Source of the DNA: an uncultured Oscillospiraceae bacterium
GTDB lineage: Bacteria > Bacillota > Clostridia > Oscillospirales > Oscillospiraceae
Assembly: GCA_958436045.1 (NCBI GenBank)
Contig: CAUBIP010000001.1
Span: 1 to 64,000 of the forward strand
Direction of reading: 5' to 3'
DNA: 64,000 nucleotides
Shown here: positions 1 through 12,999 of the stretch, one piece after another
Layout of the letters: each line of letters opens with the position of its first letter
Numbering within the stretch: the stretch's first letter is position 1
The notes under the pieces: model-generated
Databases searched by the model: none
Told to the model about the DNA's origin: nothing
The model's input: the letters and a program-made list of their open reading frames with translations, nothing else
Position numbers and translations under genes: made by a program

Positions 1-41
1 TCCGCTTCCACACGAAAAGAAAGGTTCTTTAACTCCAGCAT
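1..41 (-). CDS. ABC transporter ATP-binding protein, N-terminal fragment cut by the window edge
   Basis: On the minus strand an ATG at 41 opens a frame reading MLELKNLSFRVEA before the window ends. This is the usual first beta strand of an ABC ATPase (LxLKNLSF). A GAGG ribosome binding site lies about 8 bases upstream, and a good promoter (-35 at 96-101, -10 at 73-78) drives it. It is divergent from dnaA and shares the intergenic region with it. Only 13 codons are visible, so the transported substrate cannot be named. Confidence 0.6.
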   Translation of the reverse strand, partial: MLELKNLSFRVEA

Positions 42-72
42 AAGTAAAACCTCGGTTTCATGTTCTTTTTGG

Positions 73-101
73 AATATACCATATTCTGCCTGACAATGCA
101 A
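73..101 (-). promoter_or_regulatory. Promoter of the divergent ABC ATPase gene
   Basis: Read on the minus strand: TTGCAT (96-101), a 17-base spacer, TATATT (73-78). It points away from dnaA toward the ATG at 41. Confidence 0.55.
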
Positions 102-132
102 TCAATCAAACCCACTTGTCCTCTTTTTTAGA

Positions 133-161
133 TGGTTAATTTTTCTGAAATCTGGTATAAT
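133..161 (+). promoter_or_regulatory. Probable dnaA promoter
   Basis: TATAAT at 156-161 is preceded by TGG, giving an extended -10. A weak -35 (TGGTTA, 133-138) sits 17 bases upstream. A second TATAAT at 177-182 could be an alternative. Either gives a leader of roughly 100 bases before the dnaA start. Confidence 0.5.
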
Positions 162-286
162 TCCTATATAATAATGTATAATGGAAAAACTCCTTGTCTT
201 TTTCCCGGAACTATGTTAGAATTTTAGCAGATTATAATATGGGTGGAGTGTGCCCATTTTTCTGTAGAAAGAGAAAGGAGATTCGC

Positions 287-1600
287 ATGTATTCTTCTGA
301 TTACATCTGGGGGAAAATACTGGGTCATATGGAAGACCGCCTTTCCGCGCCGGTCGTTTCCACATGGTTTGATGATGCAAAAGTCATCGAGCTGACAGAA
401 GACCGCCTGATTCTCTACTCTCCCTCCGAATTCCGCCGGGATACGATCCAGCGCCGCTGCGATGGCTATATTCGCGATGCGATGAAGGACCTGTTCGACA
501 AGGATATTACCGTGGAGGTCTTTGGAGAAGAAGAATTAAACGCCTTCAGAAACAAAAATAGAAAGCCGGAATTTATCGAATTTAATCCACAGTTCACCTT
601 CGACAATTTCGTCGTCGGCTCTTCCAACCAATTTGCCCACGGCGCTGCCATTGCCGTCGCCAACAATCCGGCAGACAGCTACAACCCCCTGTTTATTTAC
701 GGCCCCTCCGGCCTTGGCAAGACACATCTGCTCTATGCTATTGCAGGGCATATCCATAACAAGCATCCCGAATTTAATATTGTCTATATCAAAGGCGATC
801 AATTTACCAACGAGATGATCAAAGCGCTGCAAGGCGGCAAAAACTTCGAATTTCGCAACAAATACCGCAATGCAGACCTTTTCCTGGTGGATGATATCCA
901 ATTTATCGCAGGAAAAGAATCCACGCAGGAGGAATTTTTCCATACCTTTAATAACCTCTATGAAAATCACAAGCAGATTGTCCTGACCTCTGACCGTAGC
1001 CCTTCTGATATGCAAAAGCTGGAAGAACGCCTGAAAACAAGATTTGAATGGGGTCTGCTTGCCGATATTCAGCCGCCAGACTATGAAACACGTATGGCCA
1101 TCATCAAAAACAAAGCGATCCACCTGGGGCTGGACCTGCCAGACGATGTCTGTGATTTTATCGCGGAGAATGTGACCTCCAATGTCCGGCAAATTGAAGG
1201 TACCGTCAAAAAAATCCACGCGTATCATAATCTGAACGGCATGACGCTGGACATTCCCAATGTCAAGCGCGCCATTACCGATATCATCAATACCACCTCG
1301 ATTCTTCCGACCCCGGCGCTGATTATTTCTGAGGTCTCCCGGTTTTACGGCATTGAGGAGACGGTCCTGCGGGGCACGCTAAAGAATAAGAGCACGGCAG
1401 AAGCGCGGCAGGTCGCGATGTACCTGGTCCGGAAGATGTTGAATCTCTCCTATCCGGATATTGGCCGGGAATTTGGGCGGGATCATACCACGGCGCTGCA
1501 CAGTGTCAATAAAATTGAATCACTGCTGCAGAAGGACGATCACCCGCTGCATAAGACGATTCAAGATATTTCCGCCAATATCACAAACAAACTGCAATAA
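287..1600 (+). CDS. dnaA: Chromosomal replication initiator protein DnaA
   Basis: Initiates chromosome replication by binding DnaA boxes, forming an ATP-bound filament and opening the origin. The 437-residue length is normal for Clostridia. Walker A GPSGLGKT is at about 139-146, Walker B LFLVDD at about 198-203, and the C-terminal box-binding helix GREFGRDHTTALHSV starts near 393. I chose the ATG at 287 because AAAGGAG (274-280) precedes it and the protein then starts at the conserved domain I. A longer frame from 194 has no such site. It is first in the dnaA-dnaN-recF-gyrBA cluster, followed directly by the origin. Confidence 0.98.
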   Translation: MYSSDYIWGKILGHMEDRLSAPVVSTWFDDAKVIELTEDRLILYSPSEFRRDTIQRRCDGYIRDAMKDLFDKDITVEVFGEEELNAFRNKNRKPEFIEFNPQFTFDNFVVGSSNQFAHGAAIAVANNPADSYNPLFIYGPSGLGKTHLLYAIAGHIHNKHPEFNIVYIKGDQFTNEMIKALQGGKNFEFRNKYRNADLFLVDDIQFIAGKESTQEEFFHTFNNLYENHKQIVLTSDRSPSDMQKLEERLKTRFEWGLLADIQPPDYETRMAIIKNKAIHLGLDLPDDVCDFIAENVTSNVRQIEGTVKKIHAYHNLNGMTLDIPNVKRAITDIINTTSILPTPALIISEVSRFYGIEETVLRGTLKNKSTAEARQVAMYLVRKMLNLSYPDIGREFGRDHTTALHSVNKIESLLQKDDHPLHKTIQDISANITNKLQ

Positions 1601-1843
1601 ATTTTTTACGCTGTGATTTATCCACAATCTTCTGTGGAAAGTGGAGAACGATTTGGGGATAACTTTTTCCAATCATTTTCTCCACAGGTTTTTCAATTTT
1701 CCACTGCTTCTTTTCACACGCCGTTGTGGAGAAAATTTTGGCAGAAGTATGGGAAAAATTCCACTTTTCCACAATTTACCCAGTACTACTAGTACTACTA
1801 AATTTATATTATCTATTTATTTATCTATAAAGGAGTGAAGATG
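1601..1843. other. oriC: Origin of replication (oriC), dnaA-dnaN intergenic region
   Basis: This 243-base non-coding gap holds a cluster of DnaA boxes: a perfect TTATCCACA at 1618-1626, and near-consensus boxes at 1633-1641 (minus), 1654-1662 (minus), 1678-1686, 1725-1733 (minus) and 1765-1773 (TTTTCCACA). The last box is followed by a DnaA-trio array and an AT-rich stretch. The position between dnaA and dnaN matches the unwinding site in Bacillus subtilis. The dnaN ribosome binding site AAAGGAG lies at its right end (1829-1835). Confidence 0.9.
1781..1830. other. DnaA-trio array and AT-rich DNA unwinding element
   Basis: Directly after the DnaA box at 1765-1773 comes TACTACTAGTACTACTA (1784-1800), a run of TAC/TAG triplets in the register described for DnaA-trios. 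About 30 bases of almost pure A/T follow. This is the arrangement of the basal unwinding system worked out in B. subtilis, where trios guide the DnaA filament onto one strand. Confidence 0.75.
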
Positions 1844-2953
1844 ATGAAATTCTCCTGTGAAAAAGCACTGCTGACAGGCGCGCTGGCCGTCGCTGGGCGC
1901 ACGGTTGCCATGAAAAGCGCGATCACCGCGCTGGAAGGAATTTATATTTCCGCTGACCAGGAGCTAACACTGACAGGCTACAATCTGGAAACGGGGATTA
2001 CCGTAAAGATCCCGGCCCAGATCCAGCAGACCGGCAATTGTGTATTCCCGGCCCGCCTATTTGCAGAGATCGTCCGGAAGCTGCCGGATGATATCGTAAA
2101 TATCAGCGTAGACGAGACACTGCACGTTTCAATCCAGTGCGGCATCTCCTCTTTTCAAATCGCTGCCGAGAGCGGCGAAGACTATCCGGAGCTGCCGGAG
2201 GTAGAATCTTCCAGCTCAATCACAATGCCTCAGAGCGCACTGCGTAAGCTCATCTCCGGGACGATTTTCTCCGTCTCTGAGAATATGGCCCGCCCGATTC
2301 ATACTGGCTGCCTCATTGAAGCAGAAGGCGATACCGTCACAATGGTCGCGGTAGACGGTTTCCGCTTAGCAAAGCGGACGTACCACAGTGAAACTGCTGC
2401 GCAGAGCCTGAAATTCGTCGTCCCCGCCGCTGCGCTGCGGGAGGTCGAAAAAATCCTGGCAGATACGGACGAGCCTGTTCGTATCTACATGGGTAGCAAA
2501 CATATTCTCTTTGCCATTGGGGATGCGACGCTCATCAGCCGTATTCTGGAAGGGGAATTCTTGGACTGGCGCCGGGTTGTGCCCAAAAACAACAGTATTC
2601 TCTTGACGGCAAATGTTCCCACTCTGACAGCCAGTATCGAGCGCGTTAGCCTGATCGTCTCGGAAAAAATCAAGAGTCCGGTTCATTGTAAATTCTCAGA
2701 AAATATTGCAGACTTCAAAACTGCGACAACTATTGGCTCTGCCCACGATATTTGCCCCATTGCAGGCGACGGTAAGGAGTTGGAGATTGGCTTTAATTGC
2801 AGATATCTGCTGGACGCCCTCAAGGCCATTGGCTGCGAAGAGGTCACCTTAGAGCTTTCCAATGGGTTGAGCCCCATTGTTATGACACCGGTAGATGATA
2901 CGGCAGATTTTGCCTATATGGTCCTGCCGGTTCGGCTGAAAGCAGGCGAATAA
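1844..2953 (+). CDS. dnaN: DNA polymerase III beta sliding clamp DnaN
   Basis: Ring-shaped processivity clamp for DNA polymerase III. The 369 residues begin MKFSCEKALL, the usual clamp N-terminus, and end with the typical MVLPVRLK segment that forms part of the protein-binding pocket. Three start codons are in frame: GTG 1835 lies inside the ribosome binding site AAAGGAG, and ATG 1841 and ATG 1844 follow it. I prefer 1844 for spacing and family fit, but 1841 is nearly as good. It lies immediately downstream of oriC. Confidence 0.97.
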   Translation: MKFSCEKALLTGALAVAGRTVAMKSAITALEGIYISADQELTLTGYNLETGITVKIPAQIQQTGNCVFPARLFAEIVRKLPDDIVNISVDETLHVSIQCGISSFQIAAESGEDYPELPEVESSSSITMPQSALRKLISGTIFSVSENMARPIHTGCLIEAEGDTVTMVAVDGFRLAKRTYHSETAAQSLKFVVPAAALREVEKILADTDEPVRIYMGSKHILFAIGDATLISRILEGEFLDWRRVVPKNNSILLTANVPTLTASIERVSLIVSEKIKSPVHCKFSENIADFKTATTIGSAHDICPIAGDGKELEIGFNCRYLLDALKAIGCEEVTLELSNGLSPIVMTPVDDTADFAYMVLPVRLKAGE

Positions 2954-2954
2954 A

Positions 2955-3200
2955 ATGAAGGTACTGGTCAGAAAAAGAAATCCCGGCGCGGAACATATTC
3001 CCATTACCACGCCATTTATCAAGCTGGAAAGCTTTTTAAAGCTGGCCAATGTCGTCGAGTCCGGCGGAATGGCGAAGTCTTTTATTCAAAACGGTGAGGT
3101 GCTTGTCAATGGGGAACCCTGCCTGATGCGGGGAAAAAAGCTCTACCCCGGCGATACCGTCACCTTTGACGGAAATTCCTATACGGTGGCGGCATCGTGA
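2955..3200 (+). CDS. yaaA: S4-domain RNA-binding protein, YaaA/RlbA family
   Basis: Small (81 residues) S4-fold protein found between dnaN and recF in most Firmicutes. The S4 signature is visible: FIKLESFLKLANVVESGGMA, then an FIQNGEVLVNGE segment typical of S4 RNA-binding modules. It starts one base after the dnaN stop and overlaps the recF start, so it is translationally coupled to both. The precise cellular role is not settled for the family. Confidence 0.9.
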   Translation: MKVLVRKRNPGAEHIPITTPFIKLESFLKLANVVESGGMAKSFIQNGEVLVNGEPCLMRGKKLYPGDTVTFDGNSYTVAAS

Positions 3201-4306
3201 AGATCACGCAGCTGCAGTTGCGGCATTTTCGCAATTACCAGAAATTAACAGCGAATTTTGTTCCGGGCGTCAATCTCATCGTCGGGGACAATGCCCAGGG
3301 AAAGACGAATCTGATGGAAGCCATCACCTATCTCTCCCGCGGGCACTCGTTTCGCACCCGGAGGGAGCAAGAGCTAATCCAATTTGGGGAGGAGTTTGCA
3401 GAGCTGCAGGCGGCGCTGGATTCTTACGGCCGCTGCCAGGAGATCCGAATGCTGCTCTTTGCCGGTCGCCGGCCCCGGCAGATCTTTCTGGGCGGTGTCA
3501 AGCAGAAGACGGCATCCAATTTAAAAGGGAAGCTCTATACCGTGCTGTTTTGCCCCGAGGACCTTTTGATTCTAAAGGGCGGTGCGGCTGCCCGGCGAAA
3601 GCTGCTGGACGCGGCCATTTGCCAGCTGAGGCCCTCTTATGAGCAGGCGCTTATGCAATATCAAAAGCTGCAGGAGCAAAAAAGCCGGATATTAAAGGAC
3701 CGATTTACCCAGCCATCTCTATTAGAGGTCCTGCCAGAGTATAATCTTCGCATGGCCCAGACAGGTGCAATCATCATTTCGCACCGGGCGGCCTATTTAA
3801 AAGAGCTGGACCGGTTCGCCCGGCAGTATCACAGCGATTGCACCCAGGCAAAAGAGCAACTGGCGCTGGAATATCAGACCGTCCGCACCGTAACAGACCC
3901 GCTGGCGGACCCAAAGGAGATCTTTTATCAGCTCCAGGCGCACCAGCAGGCCCATCTGCAGGCAGAGTTGGACTCGATGCAGTGCCTCTCGGGGCCACAT
4001 AAGGATGATTTTGCGGCGCTTTTGGAAGGCCGTCCCATCAAAAGCTTTGGCTCCCAGGGTCAAACCAGGACGGCGTCCATCGCCATCAAGCTGGCTGAGC
4101 GGGAAATCATGAAGCAAGATACCGGCGAGGAGCCGGTTCTGCTGCTGGATGACGTGCTTTCCGAGTTGGACCCGCTGCGGCAGAATTTTATTCTCAATCA
4201 GATCAAAACGGGGCAGGTATTTATCACCTGCTGCGAAAAGGAAAAGCTGACCCAACTGGGCCAGGTCATCACCGTGGAAAACGGTGCATTTCGGAAGGAA
4301 GCGTAA
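3197..4306 (+). CDS. recF: DNA replication and repair protein RecF
   Basis: SMC-like ATPase that loads RecA at gaps together with RecO and RecR. 369 residues. Walker A GDNAQGKT is at about 30-37, and the C-terminal signature LSGPHKDDF plus the Walker B segment LLLDDVLSELD are present. The GTG start overlaps the stop of the S4 gene (GTGA), which implies coupled translation. Confidence 0.97.
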   Translation: MKITQLQLRHFRNYQKLTANFVPGVNLIVGDNAQGKTNLMEAITYLSRGHSFRTRREQELIQFGEEFAELQAALDSYGRCQEIRMLLFAGRRPRQIFLGGVKQKTASNLKGKLYTVLFCPEDLLILKGGAAARRKLLDAAICQLRPSYEQALMQYQKLQEQKSRILKDRFTQPSLLEVLPEYNLRMAQTGAIIISHRAAYLKELDRFARQYHSDCTQAKEQLALEYQTVRTVTDPLADPKEIFYQLQAHQQAHLQAELDSMQCLSGPHKDDFAALLEGRPIKSFGSQGQTRTASIAIKLAEREIMKQDTGEEPVLLLDDVLSELDPLRQNFILNQIKTGQVFITCCEKEKLTQLGQVITVENGAFRKEA

Positions 4307-4315
4307 GAAGGCGGT

Positions 4316-4582
4316 ATGTACATTCAAATCGGCGGAGATATGGCGGTGCGCCGCCATACGATTATCGGTATTTTTGATTTGGATAACGCGTCTTATTCAA
4401 AGCATACCAGAAAATTTTTGCAGGATGCCGAAGAAAACGGCAGCGTGATCTCTGTCTCAGACGAATTGCCGAAGGCATTTATTTTGACGCAGGAGTACGG
4501 CATAGATCACGTATACCTGACACAATTCAGCGCAGCAACGCTGGAAAAACGGTTTTCCAGTGACGGGGAAAAGGCGGTATAG
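4316..4582 (+). CDS. remB: Extracellular matrix regulator RemB (DUF370 family)
   Basis: 88-residue DUF370 protein (formerly YaaB) starting MYIQIGGDMAVRRHTIIGIF. In Bacillus the RemA/RemB family acts in transcription of matrix and osmoprotection genes. RemB is regularly encoded between recF and gyrB, as here. The strong AGAAGGCGG stretch just before the ATG serves as ribosome binding site. What it controls in this organism is unknown. Confidence 0.88.
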   Translation: MYIQIGGDMAVRRHTIIGIFDLDNASYSKHTRKFLQDAEENGSVISVSDELPKAFILTQEYGIDHVYLTQFSAATLEKRFSSDGEKAV

Positions 4583-6517
<1,935 letters not shown>

Positions 6518-6558
6518 GACGCCCGGTGTATAGCCCCGCTGGGAAGGAGTGACAGACT

Positions 6559-9055
<2,497 letters not shown>

Positions 9056-9063
<8 letters not shown>

Positions 9064-9919
9064 GCACGCGACACCCTTTGGCGAGATTCATCTGGTTGCC
9101 GTAGATTTGGATGGTACCCTGCTGCAGCCGGATATGCGCTTATCTGACCGGGCGCGCAATGCCATTTTGCGAATTCAAAAGACTGGTGTAGAGGTCGTCA
9201 TTGCAAGCGGAAGGCCCTACTGCAGTTTGCCGGAGACGGTGACCCAATTGCCGGGGCTTTCCTATGCGATTACCTCCAATGGTGCGGCAATTCACCGTTT
9301 GCCCGATGGGGCGCGGATTTGGGGCTCTTCCCTATCCCAGGCCGCAGTTGAGGTGATTTTAGCGGAGACCGCGCACTTCCCGGTTTTGCTGGAGGCGTAT
9401 ATTGCCGGGGTTGCCTATACGGAAACGCGGTATTTTGAGGACCCGGTTCGTTGGGGAAATCCCTACCCGGCGTATATTTGGAATACGCGCAAACCAGTTG
9501 CGGATATGCGTTCTTTCTTACAGCAGCATTGCCGGGAGTTGGACGGGATTACAGTTGTGTGTATGGATTCGGCAGTGAAGCGAGAGCTGTCCCATGTGAT
9601 TGGACAGCTTGCACCGGAGGTATACCTAACGGCATCCTGCAGTCAGCTTCTGGAAATTGCGGATCGGCAAGCAGGAAAGGCGGCTGCATTGCAGCGTATC
9701 TGCCAGGAAAAAAGAGTGCCGCTCTTCCAATGCGCAGCCTTTGGTAATGGAGAAAACGACAGCCGGATGCTGCAAGAGGTTGGGCTGGGTGTTGCTGTTG
9801 CCAACGCAGAGCCGGAATGCCTCGCGGCAGCAGATTTGATTGCGGAAGAAAACAGAGCGGACGGTGTAGCCCAGGTCATGGAAGCCATTGCCGCAGCGCG
9901 GGAAGCAATCTGGGAATGA
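9056..9919 (+). CDS. HAD-superfamily Cof-type phosphatase
   Basis: 287-residue Cof/IIB-type HAD hydrolase: motif I DLDGTLL near the N-terminus, motif II around VIASGRPY, and motif [13 protein letters not shown]. Such enzymes dephosphorylate sugar phosphates or flavin/PLP phosphates, and the substrate cannot be read from sequence. The ATG at 9056 lies within the end of gyrA behind GGAGGAGG (9042-9049), so it is co-transcribed and coupled with gyrA. Confidence 0.85.
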
Positions 9920-9939
9920 TCGAACCTTAGACTTATATG

Positions 9940-9979
9940 AAAAAGCCTGAATATGCCGAGCGGCATATTCAGGCTTTTT
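9940..9979. terminator. Bidirectional intrinsic terminator between convergent genes
   Basis: A perfect 19-base-pair stem (9940-9958 with 9961-9979) starts with A5 and ends with T5, so it can stop transcription from both the gyrA side and the minus-strand phosphatase. Confidence 0.9.
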
Positions 9980-10004
9980 CAGCATTATTTTACGATCAGA
10001 AGAA

Positions 10005-10652
10005 TCAGAGCAGTAATTCTGCCAGCGCTTGTGTCGAATCAACCAGGGTTGTAGCGCCCGCACGGAGGAGCGCTTCTCTTGTGCGAAAGCCCCAGGTCAC
10101 GGCGATCCCGGCAATGCCGGTGTTTTTCGCCGTGGCAACGTCGACTTCCGAGTCGCCGATATAAACGCTGCGGGCCGGGTCGGCATGCAACTCCTCCAGG
10201 GCGGCCAGGATCACGTCCGGCGCCGGCTTCCGTCGGATGCCCGGCCGCTCCCCGACGCAGACCGCCATCATCCCGGGAAAGTGCAGATCTCCCAGCTGCT
10301 TGACTGCCCAGTCCAGCTTATTGGAGACGATCCCCATAGTGATGCCTGCCGCCTGGCACTGCAGCAGCAGGTCCATGACCCCGGGGTAGGGGGCGGTGTG
10401 ATCGTTGCTGTGCTTGTCATAATGGGCAACAAAGGCATCACAGACAGCTTGAAATTTCGGGCAATCCCGACCGCCCGGCGTGCAGGCGGCCAGCAGCTCT
10501 GCCACGCCGTTTCCCGTTCCGGCGCGCACTTGCGCAGTTGTCGCCGCCGGTAGGCCACATTGGGTCAGGGCATAGTTCGCGCTGCAGGTCAGGTCGGTTA
10601 GTGTATTTAAAAGGGTCCCGTCTAGGTCCCAGAGTACGGTTTCATAACGCAT
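10005..10652 (-). CDS. HAD-family hydrolase, phosphoglycolate phosphatase-like (Gph/PGP type)
   Basis: 215-residue HAD with a helical cap: DLDGTLLNTLTDL near the N-terminus, motif II GIVSNK in the middle, and the terminal YIGDSEVDVATAKNTG motif. This profile matches phosphoglycolate phosphatase or pyrophosphatase-type HADs, and the exact substrate is open. The start MRYETVLWD is chosen because GAGG precedes it and upstream codons do not match the family. It is the last gene of a minus-strand group with the XpaC-like gene and queH. Confidence 0.82.
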   Translation of the reverse strand: MRYETVLWDLDGTLLNTLTDLTCSANYALTQCGLPAATTAQVRAGTGNGVAELLAACTPGGRDCPKFQAVCDAFVAHYDKHSNDHTAPYPGVMDLLLQCQAAGITMGIVSNKLDWAVKQLGDLHFPGMMAVCVGERPGIRRKPAPDVILAALEELHADPARSVYIGDSEVDVATAKNTGIAGIAVTWGFRTREALLRAGATTLVDSTQALAELLL

Positions 10653-10662
10653 GCTGCTTGCC

Positions 10663-11784
10663 TCATTTTCCTTTGATTTCAAATGCAAATTCATCTTCCG
10701 TCAAGCCGTCCTTTTTGAGCATCTGCTCCATAACGGCGATGTCGGCGGTGATATCCATAGCGTCCGTCTGGAAGAGCTTATCCAGCTGCTTTTCGTAGCC
10801 ATCGCAGAGCTTGTCCAGAATGCCGCTGATCTTTGCTTTTGCCTGGCGGATGGAATCGGTCTCGATCCCCTCGGCCTCCAGCCGGGCATAGGTCTCCAGC
10901 GTTTTCAGGGTCTGGGGCAGATAATAGTCCATAAAAGTCTGCAGCTCCCCGGCGCGCTCCGGATGCTTTTCCAAATAGTCGAAGATCTTGCCCGTCAGGG
11001 TCTCGATACGGTCAATCTTCCGGGAGATCTCCGGATCGGCGATGAGATCGTTATCCGCCCGAATCTGCTGCAGCACCTGCTCGGCGGCGGATTTTGCCGC
11101 TCCAGCCTCCTGTACGGTATCTGCGGCGGGGGCTTCCTCGTCTGGGTCGTACGGGGTCAGCATCAGGCGGCCCCGCTGCAGGTCCAGCCATGCCGCGTCC
11201 CAAGTGCGCATGTCGATCATCTTTTGCAGATCTTCACAGACCTGCTTATAGGGCCGGTGGACTCGGTCGGCCAATTCGTAAATGGAGAGATAGCCGCAGT
11301 CCGGGTCGATCATCCCCACATATTGCTGTAGCCGCTGGGACTGCTTTTTCCGCAGCCCACCCAGAATTGCCAGGACGCCGCCTCCGGCCAGGAATGTCGT
11401 CCCCACGGCGAAAGCGCGCCAGAGGGCCCAGAAGCTGTGCCCGGCCGGGTGCGCCGTGACGATCTGCAGCAGACCGAGTACGGCCAGCGTAACGCCCGTG
11501 CCCAGCAGCGCCCCGCCAAATTTCAGCTTTCGCTTGGCCCGGTCCTGCTGCTTCGGGCTGGCCGGGGGCGGCGCGGCTGCCGGCTGCTGCTGTGCCAGAT
11601 GTGCCAGGGTCTGCCGCCATTGCTGAAGCGTTTGCCCGGTGCCGAGGATCGGCAGTTTTCCGGCATTCTTCAAAACGACCAGCGCGATCCCGGCTGGCCA
11701 GAAGCATATAAACGCGAGGATGATAATGCCAGTCCAGGCGTTATCGCTGCGTTCTTTTTTCTTTTTCCATTCCTGATACTCCAT
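10663..11784 (-). CDS. XpaC-like membrane protein (5-bromo-4-chloroindolyl phosphate hydrolysis family)
   Basis: 373 residues. An N-terminal TM segment (IIILAFICFWPAGIALVVL) is followed by a linker, two further hydrophobic segments and a helical C-terminal half. That half (FDYLEKHPERAGELQTFMDYYL to MEQMLKKDGL) is the XpaC family domain. In other Firmicutes xpaC usually sits beside telA, a toxic-anion resistance gene; no telA is visible here. The biochemical role is poorly defined despite the family name. It lies 10 bases upstream of the HAD gene. Confidence 0.75.
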   Translation of the reverse strand: MEYQEWKKKKERSDNAWTGIIILAFICFWPAGIALVVLKNAGKLPILGTGQTLQQWRQTLAHLAQQQPAAAPPPASPKQQDRAKRKLKFGGALLGTGVTLAVLGLLQIVTAHPAGHSFWALWRAFAVGTTFLAGGGVLAILGGLRKKQSQRLQQYVGMIDPDCGYLSIYELADRVHRPYKQVCEDLQKMIDMRTWDAAWLDLQRGRLMLTPYDPDEEAPAADTVQEAGAAKSAAEQVLQQIRADNDLIADPEISRKIDRIETLTGKIFDYLEKHPERAGELQTFMDYYLPQTLKTLETYARLEAEGIETDSIRQAKAKISGILDKLCDGYEKQLDKLFQTDAMDITADIAVMEQMLKKDGLTEDEFAFEIKGK

Positions 11785-11799
11785 GGCAGGCGCCCCTTT

Positions 11800-12345
11800 C
11801 TATGGAATGATCTGCTTCGGCTTGCGGTAGCGCTCCTCTTCCGAGAAGATACAGCCGCAATATTTTTGCATATAAAAACCCAGCGATCGGGCCATCTCCT
11901 GCCCCTGGCGAAACAGCGGCCGGAAATCCCGGTAGAGAAAATCAACCTGGTATTCTGCCGCGGCCCGCTGGGCGACCTGGCGCATCAGCGCATGATTCTG
12001 ATAGGGGCTGATAAACAGGGAAGAGGTAAACGCATCGAAGCCCTCCCGTGCTGCTGTCTCCGCCGCCTGGAACAGGCGCATCTCATAGCATTTCACGCAC
12101 CGGTTCCCGATATCCTCCGCTACGGTGCGGATAAACGGCCGCAGGGCATACCGGTCCTCCTCCAACAGCGGCAGGTGAATTTCACCGGCGTATTCCCGCA
12201 GACAGTTGCGCCGGGCGCGGTATTCCGTAAAGGGGTGAATATTCGGGTTATACCAAAACCCGGTGACATCCATCTGCTCATCCCGCAGTGAGCGAATACA
12301 CATGCAGCTGCACGGCGCGCAGCAGATATGCAGCAATACCTTCAT
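11800..12345 (-). CDS. queH: Epoxyqueuosine reductase QueH
   Basis: Last step of queuosine tRNA modification: reduces epoxyqueuosine to queuosine. 181 residues of the QueH (former DUF208) family. The hallmark cysteines are present: HICCAPCSCM at the N-terminus and NRCVKCYEMRL in the middle, which bind Fe-S and metal. No other queuosine gene is in the window. It is the first gene of a minus-strand group and has its own promoter at 12404-12432. Confidence 0.9.
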   Translation of the reverse strand: MKVLLHICCAPCSCMCIRSLRDEQMDVTGFWYNPNIHPFTEYRARRNCLREYAGEIHLPLLEEDRYALRPFIRTVAEDIGNRCVKCYEMRLFQAAETAAREGFDAFTSSLFISPYQNHALMRQVAQRAAAEYQVDFLYRDFRPLFRQGQEMARSLGFYMQKYCGCIFSEEERYRKPKQIIP

Positions 12346-12403
12346 AAAGACGCTTCCTTATCCTTCTATCATAAAATTTCTCGAATTATCCACTTTGATT
12401 CTT

Positions 12404-12432
12404 ATTATACCATAGCCCGATGTGACAGGCAA
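12404..12432 (-). promoter_or_regulatory. Promoter of the queH group
   Basis: Minus strand: TTGCCT (12427-12432), 17 bases, TATAAT (12404-12409). It is divergent from the lspA promoter. Confidence 0.65.
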
Positions 12433-12468
12433 GTGATGTTTCCCGGCCCACCGGCGCAGATTTTCCCG

Positions 12469-12496
12469 TTGCAAGCGGCGCGGATTTCTGTATAAT
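12469..12496 (+). promoter_or_regulatory. Promoter of lspA
   Basis: TTGCAA (12469-12474), a 16-base spacer and TATAAT (12491-12496), about 30 bases before the lspA start. Confidence 0.7.
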
Positions 12497-12525
12497 AAAG
12501 GGAGAACGAAAAAGGAGTTTTTGCA

Positions 12526-12999
12526 ATGCTATATCTTGGATTGGGGCTGTTTGCCGTCTGTGTGATCGCGCTGGACCAGGTCGTGAAGTATCTGGTCGTG
12601 GCGCATATCAGCCTGGGCGGCATTGTGCCGGTGATGGATGGTGTGCTGCACCTGACCTATGTGCGGAATACCGGTGCGTCGTTTTCCATGCTGGCAGGGA
12701 GCCGCTGGCTGTTTGTCGGCGTTTTGGTCGTCTTCACCGCAATCCTTGCGGTGCTGCTCTGGAAGAAGCTGCTGACTAAGCGGTTTGAGCTCTGGTGCCT
12801 GGCGGCCGTCTGGGCTGGGGGCGTCGGCAATGCCATTGACCGGGTCGTTCATGGCTATGTGGTCGATATGTTTGAAGTAGAATTTATCAATTTTGCGGTG
12901 TTCAATGTGGCGGATATTTTTATCGTCTGCGGCTGTATCGGCTTATTTGCCTATATCCTGTTGTTTGACCGCAGCCGGAAAAAAGGAGAGGCCGCATGA
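12526..12999 (+). CDS. lspA: Lipoprotein signal peptidase (signal peptidase II)
   Basis: Membrane aspartyl protease that cleaves the signal peptide of prolipoproteins. 157 residues with four membrane segments. The catalytic aspartates are D114 in VVDMF and D130 in FNVADIF, and the conserved RNTGASFSM and GNAIDR motifs are present. AAAGGAG precedes the ATG. It overlaps the next gene by four bases (ATGA), the usual lspA-rluD pairing in Firmicutes. Confidence 0.96.
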   Translation: MLYLGLGLFAVCVIALDQVVKYLVVAHISLGGIVPVMDGVLHLTYVRNTGASFSMLAGSRWLFVGVLVVFTAILAVLLWKKLLTKRFELWCLAAVWAGGVGNAIDRVVHGYVVDMFEVEFINFAVFNVADIFIVCGCIGLFAYILLFDRSRKKGEAA

